From Halomonas piscis (GTDB lineage: Bacteria > Pseudomonadota > Gammaproteobacteria > Pseudomonadales > Halomonadaceae), in assembly GCF_031886125.1 (NCBI RefSeq), contig NZ_CP119391.1, positions 1 through 64,000 of the forward strand: a DNA stretch of 64,000 nt, given 5' to 3'. Position 1 is the first letter of the stretch. Each line of letters starts with the position of its first letter. Below, piece after piece: positions 56,391 to 64,000 of this stretch. Under the pieces are notes generated by a model. The model was not told the origin of the DNA. It did no database searches and saw only the letters and a program-made list of their open reading frames with translations. Both the position numbers and the translations under genes were made by a program.

Positions 56391-56685
56391 GCGATCTTCT
56401 CCGGTGTTAATGCCCTTACGGGCCTTGTGTCGCGGATCGTTCGATCCGTCTCCCCTCGGGAATGTCGATAACCGGCTCCTGCCTGACGGCAGCGATCGGG
56501 ACCTTCGGCGTTTTACCTTGCGCCAGCATGATCCCGACCTTTCAGTGCCACGGACTGAGGAAGTATCCGTGGGTGAGTCCTGGCGACCTGTCATCCACGT
56601 AGCGGGTTGGGCGATCGCTCTCCCTGGTCAACCGGGCTTGTTGTGACAAGCCTCTCCCTTCAGAGAGAGGTAGCTGACCGCCTCG
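56391..56685 (-). ncRNA. Candidate omega-RNA region and transposon left end of the iscB element
   Basis: About 290 GC-rich bases upstream of iscB hold no gene but several stems on the minus strand, for example ACGGATACTTCC...CAGTCCGT (about 56575-56550), TCGGGATCATG...GATCCCGA-like pairs, and CCTCTCTC...GAGAGG at 56670-56651. In IscB systems the guiding omega-RNA is encoded directly 5' of the gene, with the variable guide next to the element's outer end. Assigned by position and visible stems; not folded. Confidence 0.5.
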
Positions 56686-59011
56686 ACGGGGCGAGAATAT
56701 CGCTATGAATCAGACCTAGTGTATGGGCGTAGTTTTCCAATAATGTTGCCGGATCCCGGTGCCCAATCCATTTCGCCACATGCAGCAGTATCGTGCCACG
56801 TGCGATCGTATCGGTGCCTTCCGCTCCGCAGAAAAACGTCAACACCTCTTGCAGAGGCTGAGGTTGAAACATCCAGTGATGCCGATGCTGTAATGTATCG
56901 GCAAAACCGGGGTGCTGCGCTGCATGCAGTCGTAACAGAGTCCAGGACACGGCGGCATGTCGCAGGCCATGAAAGTCGATGTCTTCCCCCAGACGACTAC
57001 GCATTTCTTCTATCACGAGCGTGATCAGATAACGACGCTCATAAGCTTGTGAGGAGTGCCGGGGACCAAACAACGCAATATCCTCCAGGGCGTCATCCGA
57101 GCAATCCTGGCGCCGCACGGCAACCCAGCCGTGAAGCTGGCGAATCACGGGTGGCGGTGCCATGACATGAAGCGCAATCCTACGGCGAGCAGCGGCCGTT
57201 TTGCCGCCAAGGATATCAACCCAACAGCTTGCGTGTTCCGGCTCGTCTGACACCCCAAACTGAATATCGTTGACGGTCAGAGACTCAACCTCCGAGGCCC
57301 GCAGTCCGCCGTAAAAGCCCAGCTCAATGATCAGCGCCATCATTGGCCGAGACGCGCCGTCCGGCTCCCCTTTCGTCAACTCTTCCCAGATGCTGTGCAT
57401 ATGATCCGGTGACAGAATACGCGTTCTGAGAACGCTGGGCGTCAGGGTATTGGCGCGCCTGGGTAACGACACGTCTTCCAATATGCCACTTTGCTGACAG
57501 AACCGAATGAAACTCCTCATGGCCCCGCGATACGCTTCCAGCGTGCGCTCTGACCAACGGCTCCCTTCTCTGGCTGCCATTTCCAACTCTATGATTACCT
57601 CGTCGTCCCAATCACTCATATCCAGAATGGCACCGTGATACAGCATCGTGATTGGCGTTAGCCTCGAGAGATAGGTTTTGGCAGTTCCAATCGTATTCCC
57701 TTCCGTGCGCAACTGGTGATACAAAAAATGCAGCAGCCAGAGTGGATAGTTTCCGGCAAACCCCATCAGCTGACCGAGGCGTTGTTCATAGTATTCCAGC
57801 ACATATTGCATGTCTCTGTCGTATTTTTTGGCTTTCACTGCCTTCTTCGACAATAGTGACGTTGATGATAGAAACTGCTGAAGGATGTTTTTCACGCGCC
57901 GAGGCCAATCGCGGGGTAAATGCTCGGTCGAGACCATTAGCACGCCGGCGGGGCGGGTGATCGCCGAGTTGCTGTCGGAGAGTGCTTTATCGCGGGAAGG
58001 CGCTGGTCCGCGCCGATTCTGGCGGTCAGGCAAACGTCCCAGGCGGTTGCCGGGCGCGTAATAGTGCGCATCAGACTGACCCAGCCTAAGCGGCACCGGC
58101 GTGCAGGTTGGTAACGGATAATCGCGCAGCAGCGTACTCCAAAGGGATGGAGTGCCTTTTAGGACGGGGACATGCTGGCTGGCTTTTACAATTTTCGGCC
58201 ACGTCGTGAGACAAGCACTTGAGGCTTTTCCATTCTCTCTGTGAAAATTCAATAACTGCCGAGTTTCACTGAAACAATGTTGCCGTAGCCACTGCCGACG
58301 CTCTTTCACTGATAGTGATGAGACACTTTCGTTTTCTGCGAATAACCACGCCTCTTCAGGCCGCTCTTTTAATCGTGTGACAATCGCTCGCAACGGTACC
58401 CACACGTCATCAGGCAATATCATTCGGTAGTGCCCATCGCCGTCTAATGCCTCGGGCGAGGATGGGATAAAGAGAATTTTGTTTTTCTTATCAACATGAC
58501 GGAGTGTCAGCTGTGACAGGGTACCCAGCATCACTTTTTCACCCATGCCGAGATTCGTCATGAAACGAATCGCCAGTGCGGTTAACCAGGCTGAGACCGT
58601 GTTTTCCTGCCGAGACCACTTCAAGACATGGCGATCCAGTTCGACCATTTGCATTGCCGACGAAAATGATTGCTGGGAATGCGGTAATGCAGTTGGACGA
58701 TGAGTTAAAATAGGCTCTGGAATAAGCACTGCGTTAATATTTGGCAGTGTGTTCATTTGTTCCAGCAAACGATTAACCCGTTTACGGGCTTGTCGCTGGG
58801 TTATCGGCTTTTGAATAGTCCTTCGATACTCAAAAAATTCTTTAGCCAGGTTTTTTACATCGGCAGCGTTCAGCGAAACATGGGGTAATTTGCTGCTTCC
58901 CAGCATGGCATCCAACATCCAGTATGTGTCAGAGAGTGATGGAGCTTTTACTAATTGATTACCCTCTACCTGCCAATGACTGACAAGCTTTTCTGATGTT
59001 ATTACATCCAT
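56660..59011 (-). CDS. Large tyrosine recombinase (783 residues), catalytic residues present
   Basis: ATG 59011 is preferred over 59026 because GGAGA precedes it. The long N-terminal 450 residues are unfamiliar. The C-terminal part has R in GFYGGLRASEVESLTV, HxxRH in DFHGLRHAAVSWTLL, WIGHRDPATLLENYAHTLG with the final histidine and tyrosine. These are the key residues of a tyrosine recombinase. It is the third gene of an operon and overlaps the gene before it. Its stop codon lies inside the terminal hairpin of the iscB element, so the original C-terminus may have been altered. Confidence 0.82.
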   Translation of the reverse strand: MDVITSEKLVSHWQVEGNQLVKAPSLSDTYWMLDAMLGSSKLPHVSLNAADVKNLAKEFFEYRRTIQKPITQRQARKRVNRLLEQMNTLPNINAVLIPEPILTHRPTALPHSQQSFSSAMQMVELDRHVLKWSRQENTVSAWLTALAIRFMTNLGMGEKVMLGTLSQLTLRHVDKKNKILFIPSSPEALDGDGHYRMILPDDVWVPLRAIVTRLKERPEEAWLFAENESVSSLSVKERRQWLRQHCFSETRQLLNFHRENGKASSACLTTWPKIVKASQHVPVLKGTPSLWSTLLRDYPLPTCTPVPLRLGQSDAHYYAPGNRLGRLPDRQNRRGPAPSRDKALSDSNSAITRPAGVLMVSTEHLPRDWPRRVKNILQQFLSSTSLLSKKAVKAKKYDRDMQYVLEYYEQRLGQLMGFAGNYPLWLLHFLYHQLRTEGNTIGTAKTYLSRLTPITMLYHGAILDMSDWDDEVIIELEMAAREGSRWSERTLEAYRGAMRSFIRFCQQSGILEDVSLPRRANTLTPSVLRTRILSPDHMHSIWEELTKGEPDGASRPMMALIIELGFYGGLRASEVESLTVNDIQFGVSDEPEHASCWVDILGGKTAAARRRIALHVMAPPPVIRQLHGWVAVRRQDCSDDALEDIALFGPRHSSQAYERRYLITLVIEEMRSRLGEDIDFHGLRHAAVSWTLLRLHAAQHPGFADTLQHRHHWMFQPQPLQEVLTFFCGAEGTDTIARGTILLHVAKWIGHRDPATLLENYAHTLGLIHSDILAPSRRSATSL

Positions 59012-61365
59012 GGCATTTTTCTCCAATCAAGCGGCTTATAGGCACACTGTTTGAGCCACTCTGTCAGCCAATGGCGTAAAACGTTCTGCTGTCCCAGCGG
59101 TGCTTCGGTTTGTGGGGATGATAGCGTTCTGCCATGGCGTGCGTGGCCCAGCAAATGATCTACTGAAGCATCAGGAATATGCAGACGCAACCAGCTGGCT
59201 GTTGAATGACGACAAACGTTAGTTGGCCAATGCAATTCGCTTATCAGGGATAACTTTGTCATGTCTGACCATTTCATATTACGTATTTTCAGAGATTTCC
59301 CGCGCTTCGACAGCTCTAACCAGCACGGGGTTTGACAGTTTTCTGTGCGCTGATCATCCACAAAAACACTATTATCATTTAGCCGATTTATAACAGCATT
59401 TGTCCATTTTTGATACGACAATAGACTGTTACGAATAGTGGCCAGGAGCGGCACAACGCGTGATTCTCGCCCGACCGAGGAATTTTTGTCATATATCCAT
59501 TGCAGCGAGCTATCAATCGCAATTTTGCTGTTATTTGAAATCGGTCGTGAACCGGTTGAAAGATGCCAGGCTAGCATTTCACGAGTCGATATGAGTTGAT
59601 GCAGTTCTATGACAGACGCTAGCGGCATAGGCTCTCCCAGCCACCAGCCCGACAAATCGGCGCTGGGCGATTGCATTGCATTTTTCAAATGATCAAATAT
59701 TGCCGAAAATTCACTCGGATTTCGTGCTACCGAAGAACCTGCTATGTCAATATCACGTTTATTAACATCTAATTTTTTAATTGGCATATTGCGCATTTTA
59801 ATATCTATCCAGCCTAACTCTTGCAGCGCGTGTTCAAATATGTGTTGATGCTCTTCACGCGGGATCGTCCGATATGCGGCAGGAGCTGCCATGCCAATTC
59901 CAAATTGCCCTGACAAGGATGCTGCTGAAATATCATCTACCGCGTTAGGGCGACAAAAGAGCCAACTGCTCGCGCTCAACCGATTAGCTGTTGGTGTGAT
60001 ACCGGGGATTTCCTTCCCATACCTTTTTAATTGCTGATTAATATTTGCGCGTGCGCCCATAAAAGGCCGTTTTTTAATATCAAAGTTTTCTTTCATAAGC
60101 GCTGAATTCAGCGATTCGGGGAGATGTAGAATAATCCAGCCTGCTGCCGGATTAGTTTCGCTTATCACTGGACCATCCAGTAAACGATAGCAAAGTAGCT
60201 GAAGATGAGGTAACCAGCAGGGGCGCTTTTCTCGACTGTTTATCACCTCTTTCAAAGAGCTATCGCTGACCGTCATACGCGTGAGGCGAAGAGGCGGAAG
60301 GCCGGTGCTAATCAAAAAACTGGCATATATCAGCAACACAGGCTTAATTGGCAACTGCATCACTTGACGTATTTTATCAGGCGTCAGTCTTCCAACGTCG
60401 GTGACATTTTTAATCGATGAAGTCGAGGCCCCGGCCAGCCAATAGCGCGTTAATTGACGATCATCAAACGACGTGAGAGAAGACGGAGTCAGCCGTTTTA
60501 TATAAAACACATCAGATTCCTCACTGGAATCCTCTCCCGGCTCTTTTACTTTATATGCTTTAATATCTGATTTTTGTTCTTCTGCTACCTCTAAATCAGT
60601 ACTCTTACCATCTTTTCCGCAGCGTATTTGTTTTTTACTCGAGGCCTGCTTTGTCAACTTCGCCAGCGTTTCCACGCGAATCACATGCCACTCGTCGCGT
60701 TTTCTTTTACCAGCTCTCGATCTTCTGCTCCCAAAACTTGGGTGCTTTCGCTGTATTTCACCCGGACTTAATTCTCTTTTTATAAGAGATTCAAAGATGT
60801 CGACTTTTCTGGCAAAATTATCGTCGGCATATCCAAAAATTGCATCGCTGCGAGTGGCCAGCAATAGCGAACTTTTTGTATCATGCTCTTTATTTCGGGG
60901 GTCCCATCCTGTTTTCATGAGGGTAATTAAAACATCTCGAACGGCGATGGCATGCTGATAAAATTGACTTCTGGATACCATGCCCCCCGATTTTTTATTT
61001 TGAAACATGTTGCTAAAAAACAATCTGGCATGTTGTGCGGCAGGAAATGAAGTATCGCCCAGCTTTTTCGGACTCGTAAGTGCAGAAAAAACGGGATGGC
61101 TCGTTCCTTTACGCTTGGGCTTTGAATGACTTATGTAATCCGAACTTTTTAACTTATCAATAATAACGGCATCAATATTCATGCTGTTATCATGAGAATA
61201 TACTGTCGCTGCGTTACATAGTGATTCTAGCGAAAGCGGTGGTTGAGTGTAATAGATAACACTCAGTAAAATATCTGCCTCATCCTGAGACAGATTCATA
61301 TTGTCAATAACTTCTTGCCATGAATCGATTATTTCACTCGGATACAAATATTTTTCATCATTCAT
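59002..61365 (-). CDS. Large recombinase-like protein with a degenerate active site
   Basis: This 787-residue protein is similar in size to its neighbour. The C-terminal end reads WPTNVCRHSTASWLRL and SVDHLLGHARHGRTLS, which aligns with box II of tyrosine recombinases (HxxRH...LGHxxxxxT). The first histidine is replaced by asparagine, and no tyrosine follows at the nucleophile position. A weak box I (FLISTGLPPLRLTRM) lies near residue 355. It is probably a non-catalytic partner. Start and stop overlap adjacent genes. Confidence 0.65.
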   Translation of the reverse strand: MNDEKYLYPSEIIDSWQEVIDNMNLSQDEADILLSVIYYTQPPLSLESLCNAATVYSHDNSMNIDAVIIDKLKSSDYISHSKPKRKGTSHPVFSALTSPKKLGDTSFPAAQHARLFFSNMFQNKKSGGMVSRSQFYQHAIAVRDVLITLMKTGWDPRNKEHDTKSSLLLATRSDAIFGYADDNFARKVDIFESLIKRELSPGEIQRKHPSFGSRRSRAGKRKRDEWHVIRVETLAKLTKQASSKKQIRCGKDGKSTDLEVAEEQKSDIKAYKVKEPGEDSSEESDVFYIKRLTPSSLTSFDDRQLTRYWLAGASTSSIKNVTDVGRLTPDKIRQVMQLPIKPVLLIYASFLISTGLPPLRLTRMTVSDSSLKEVINSREKRPCWLPHLQLLCYRLLDGPVISETNPAAGWIILHLPESLNSALMKENFDIKKRPFMGARANINQQLKRYGKEIPGITPTANRLSASSWLFCRPNAVDDISAASLSGQFGIGMAAPAAYRTIPREEHQHIFEHALQELGWIDIKMRNMPIKKLDVNKRDIDIAGSSVARNPSEFSAIFDHLKNAMQSPSADLSGWWLGEPMPLASVIELHQLISTREMLAWHLSTGSRPISNNSKIAIDSSLQWIYDKNSSVGRESRVVPLLATIRNSLLSYQKWTNAVINRLNDNSVFVDDQRTENCQTPCWLELSKRGKSLKIRNMKWSDMTKLSLISELHWPTNVCRHSTASWLRLHIPDASVDHLLGHARHGRTLSSPQTEAPLGQQNVLRHWLTEWLKQCAYKPLDWRKMPWM

Positions 61366-62129
61366 GATTTGGTCTCTTCAAACATCATAGATAACTGATA
61401 TTCAGCATTATGTTTTCGCTCAGCTTCCAAAACATCTTTTTCTTTCTTTACTTTTTTTGCTAAACCTTCAGTTGACGTGCCATTAATCCCACTATCACTC
61501 ACTTTCTCGGAAGCACTGCTTCTCAGACTTTTATTATCCTTTTTATTTCCCTTTATTACAACATTTTCGTCTTTTTTTGACTCTTTAACAAGACTTCTTA
61601 TTCTTCTTTCTTTAAGATTGGCCGCAGCAAAAATCTTTTTATAATGCCACATCTTCAAAGAATTTTCGTCAAAAAACTCCCTTGCAATTGAGGCATTAAG
61701 CTCACTGTTATTCGCTAGTTCATCAACTGCTTTTTTTCTAAGATCAACAGCGTTTCCGTCAGTTTTACGATACATCAATATCTGCAGCTGGGCATAAACA
61801 AAGCGAATCACACGTGTCGATACTTTCAGATCGTGTTCTTCAATGATGAAAACGTAGAGACTCTGCGGAAGCGGACTTTTTAACGATTCGTCAAGATTCA
61901 GCTGCTCTTTTATGCAATCACGATTCAGAAGTTCTTCACCGCCATTCTCATAGCGCAAAAAAACCGGGGCATGATTGAGAAAATGAGTTGCTTTATCAAG
62001 CGATGTGAAATAGTTCGTCGACATATCAATATCCGGCAAAATATCGTAAACACTGCGAATATCTAAATGTGCCGTCAGACTAGCGTTGCCTGTCAAAAGT
62101 GGATGAATCTGTATTGTTGTGACTGTCAT
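61362..62129 (-). CDS. Unknown protein, first gene of the recombinase operon
   Basis: ATG 62129 follows AGGAGAG; a longer frame from 62153 would overlap that site. The 255-residue protein has no membrane segment. The C-terminal 90 residues are very lysine/serine rich (KESKKDENVVIKGNKKDNKS) with a short coiled coil. Its stop overlaps the next start (ATGA). AT-rich like the rest of the operon. It may be an accessory factor for the two recombinases, as with the small proteins in multi-recombinase elements, but no homology is recognised. Confidence 0.6.
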   Translation of the reverse strand: MTVTTIQIHPLLTGNASLTAHLDIRSVYDILPDIDMSTNYFTSLDKATHFLNHAPVFLRYENGGEELLNRDCIKEQLNLDESLKSPLPQSLYVFIIEEHDLKVSTRVIRFVYAQLQILMYRKTDGNAVDLRKKAVDELANNSELNASIAREFFDENSLKMWHYKKIFAAANLKERRIRSLVKESKKDENVVIKGNKKDNKSLRSSASEKVSDSGINGTSTEGLAKKVKKEKDVLEAERKHNAEYQLSMMFEETKS

Positions 62130-62153
62130 GTGCTCTCCTATTAACTGATACAT

Positions 62154-62671
62154 TTTTAAAAAGAAGCAAAATGCTTTTCAGTTGCACGCGAGACAACTTT
62201 TTAATCAGTCAGTCTTATGTAGAAGAACAGACGAGCAGAAACAGTCACACTCGAACGAGATGCATCATTTTGAGAACGCATGCAGCTCGAATACGCGACT
62301 AAATAAAAATAATAATCAATTAAAAAAAGAAGCAAGTACTAATGTAAGCAGCACGAGGGTGCGTACCGGAAATCAATACATTAGCGGAAGCTAAATTCAG
62401 GAAGGCTCTTGCTTTAACGTGTTTATTGACAATGAATTGACATCATCAACAAACAAAAGCATTTCAGAAGTCACGAGTACAGTTGTAAGTCTCGTGAATC
62501 TAGTGCGACTATCGAAATTGATTTTCGAATAGCGCGCTCAAATACTGTTTATTTTACACGGCCAGCTACCGAATTCACTACGTCACGTACAGTATCGCAA
62601 ATGCAGACTCTGAACGCAACACCTTCATTGGATGGTTGATGGGGATGCGTGATGCTTGGCCATCAGCTCGC
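62154..62671 (-). other. 518-base AT-rich intergenic region upstream of the recombinase operon
   Basis: No credible gene is seen. It presumably carries the promoter of the minus-strand operon and perhaps the end of the mobile element. A 70-codon frame at 62182-62394 has no ribosome site and an unlikely composition. Confidence 0.4.
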
Positions 62672-62829
62672 TCATGGCGGGCGTAAATCTGGTATCGTTG
62701 TGTCTGGGTCAGCTGTTGGTATCCCATGCTCTGCTTCACTTTGGTCGGTAAAGCAGGGAGGGGACCGGCGCTGGCCCTCCTGCCTCTACCTTGTGCTCCA
62801 AAGTGCTGCAGTTATTCTATGAATTCAGG
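62672..62829 (-). mobile_element. IS30 remnant (promoter end and transposase N-terminus)
   Basis: 158 bases match 20746-20903 of the intact IS30 almost exactly, from TCATGGCGGGCG to GAATTCAGG. Only about 22 codons of the transposase remain. A further IS30-end-like block (AAAGTGCTGCAGTTATTC) recurs at 62883-62900. Confidence 0.85.
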
Positions 62830-62885
62830 GGGCCCGGTCAATCAGGTATGGTGTTGCTGTCAAACACTTAACCGGATTGGCCAAA

Positions 62886-64000
62886 GTGCTGCAGTTATTC
62901 CATGAAGTCACGAAGTACCGGCTGTCTCGTGCAAAATTGACGAGCCGCAATGGCCTTTGGTCCGGGCTCAACACCTGCTGGGTATTTGCCTTCCTGGCGC
63001 TGCTGATTGTAGTGCCCTGGGGCTATGTCGCGGTGCCGCTGGTGGCGGGAATGACGCTGTTGGCAGGGCTGGCACTCACTCCGCCGCAGCGCCTTTGGCG
63101 CCGGCTCGAGCGCGACGACGTTCTGCTGTGCGCCGTGCTGCTGGCCTATGGCGGCCTCTGGCTTGGCGACGTGTGGCGTACCGGCCACTGGCCGGTGGGC
63201 GAAGGCAACCAGGGTATTTTGCTGCCGCTGTGGCCGTGGCTGGCCGCCGCGCTGCTGGTGTGGCTACGGCGCTACCCTCCGCCGGCGCAAACGCTGTGGT
63301 GGGGCGCCGGCGGCGGTGCGCTGGGAGCGGGCGCCATCGCGCTCTACGAGCGGCTGATGCTAGGAGAGACGCGCGCCAGCAACGCCATGAACGCCATCCC
63401 TTTTGGAAACCTTTCGCTGCTGCTGGGCATGCTTTCGCTAATGGGGGCGCTGTGGTGCCTGGGCCGCGGCCTCTCTGGCCGGCGAGCTCTGCTGGCACTG
63501 TGCCTGCTGGGTGCAACAGCCGGCGTGACCGGCTCGCTGCTGTCGGGCACCCGCGGCGGCTGGATCGCCGCGCCGCTGCTGTTGCTCTTGGTGTATCGCG
63601 CTTCTGCCCCGCTGGTCACGCCGGCGCTGCGTCGCCGGCTTGCTCTGGGCATACTCGCCGGGCTGCTGGCCGTGGCCCTGCTGCCGCAAAGCGGGGTGAG
63701 CGACCGGGTCGACCAGGCAAGCCGCGATCTGCAGCAGTACTGGCAGGACGACTCGCGCGCGACCTCGGTGGGCCTGCGCCTTGAAATGTGGCGCGCCGGG
63801 GCCACCCTCTTCCCCGAGCGGCCACTCGCTGGCTGGGGGGAAGGCCGCCTGGAAGCGGCGCGCGACAGACTCGTGGCCAAGGGCGAGTTCCCACCCGGCA
63901 TCAGCCGCTACGATCAGCTGCACAGCGACATGATCGATACCACGGTACGCCGCGGCCTGCTCGGCCTGGGCACCTTGCTGCTGCTCTACGGCGTGCCGCT
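62886..64000 (+). CDS. O-antigen ligase (WaaL-type), running off the window
   Basis: The frame is open from 62823 to the window end. Starts possible are GTG 62886 or TTG 62937; the first lies in IS30-like sequence, so the true N-terminus is uncertain. The product has at least nine hydrophobic helices (VFAFLALLIVVPWGYVAVPL and others), the SGTRGGWIAAPLLLLLVY segment and the large periplasmic loop with GLRLEMWRAGATLFPERPLA, GWGEG and YDQLHSDMIDTTVRRGLLGL, in which the HSDMID stretch is typical of WaaL ligases. It would join polymerised O-antigen to lipid A-core in the periplasm. Confidence 0.82.
   Translation, partial: MLQLFHEVTKYRLSRAKLTSRNGLWSGLNTCWVFAFLALLIVVPWGYVAVPLVAGMTLLAGLALTPPQRLWRRLERDDVLLCAVLLAYGGLWLGDVWRTGHWPVGEGNQGILLPLWPWLAAALLVWLRRYPPPAQTLWWGAGGGALGAGAIALYERLMLGETRASNAMNAIPFGNLSLLLGMLSLMGALWCLGRGLSGRRALLALCLLGATAGVTGSLLSGTRGGWIAAPLLLLLVYRASAPLVTPALRRRLALGILAGLLAVALLPQSGVSDRVDQASRDLQQYWQDDSRATSVGLRLEMWRAGATLFPERPLAGWGEGRLEAARDRLVAKGEFPPGISRYDQLHSDMIDTTVRRGLLGLGTLLLLYGVP

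Noticed and set aside
62182..62394. 70-codon frame upstream of the recombinase operon
   Set aside because: No start signal and a composition (N, S, K rich) expected from AT-rich DNA.
55381..62829. IS30 remnants on both sides suggesting a composite transposon
   Set aside because: The two remnants are different parts of the IS in opposite orientation and neither is complete, so they cannot have moved the region as a unit.
62957..63784. 275-codon plus-strand frame
   Set aside because: It is out of frame with the O-antigen ligase reading frame that shows membrane helices and runs to the window end.
1..64000. CRISPR arrays, rRNA or tRNA genes
   Set aside because: No regularly spaced short repeats and no conserved RNA gene motifs were seen on either strand.

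Overview
The window is a surface-polysaccharide (O-antigen/exopolysaccharide) locus heavily broken up by mobile DNA. The organism is probably a gammaproteobacterium, and a halomonad-like one is my best guess. That guess rests on GC-rich backbone genes, pseudaminic-acid, UDP-GalA and UDP-GalNAcA sugar genes, and the mix of IS families; there is no rRNA or other marker to confirm it. Backbone genes are GC-rich, while several glycosyltransferase and polymerase genes (633-1889, 9462-10592, 27792-31006) are markedly AT-rich, as is usual for horizontally exchanged O-antigen genes.

Layout. 1-1889: 3' part of a pseudaminic acid synthase and a probable glycosyltransferase. 2057-6261: a graveyard of probable anti-phage genes (a small protein, an ImmA/IrrE-like protein, an ATPase cut in its Walker A, a two-TM protein, a HEPN stub, a KGGVGR/ParA-like ATPase and another P-loop ATPase). 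6262-16510: two identical IS3::IS110 compound elements in direct orientation flanking a glycosyltransferase, a UDP-glucuronate epimerase and a UDP-glucose dehydrogenase. 16512-21348: broken Wzy polymerase, two GT4 glycosyltransferases, IS30 and another polymerase scrap. 21349-27543: a divergent IS3 copy holding a group II intron that itself holds an IS5-family element, then an ISL3 element. 27792-32759: Wzy-like polymerase, a frameshifted GT4 gene and an ATP-grasp gene split by ISL3. 32764-39597: a four-layer nest (IS3 containing a group II intron and IS110, the latter containing an IS1111-type element) inside a 4-bp target duplication. 39639-47909: UDP-HexNAc 4-epimerase, UDP-HexNAc dehydrogenase, ISL3, GT4, a fused WecA/O-antigen-ligase-like protein and an ElyC/YdcF-like protein.

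48050-51801 is a compact four-gene operon on the minus strand (small protein, unknown protein, SF2 helicase, tyrosine recombinase). Its leader looks like the C4 antisense-RNA immunity region of P4-like satellites: promoter, short RNA, terminator, then a segment complementary to that RNA. 52010-55743 holds a pRiA4b ORF-3-like gene and IS1380, IS3/IS481-like and IS30 debris. 55744-56685 is a decayed iscB gene with a probable omega-RNA region. 56660-62129 is a three-gene recombinase operon with one intact and one degenerate large tyrosine recombinase plus a small protein. The window closes in an O-antigen ligase gene.

Together the sugar genes would supply Pse, UDP-GlcA/UDP-GalA and UDP-GalNAc(A) to glycosyltransferases acting on an undecaprenyl-linked repeat started by the WecA-like domain. 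At least three polymerase/ligase-type genes, two of them broken, suggest that parts of more than one former O-antigen cluster are piled up here by IS-mediated rearrangement.
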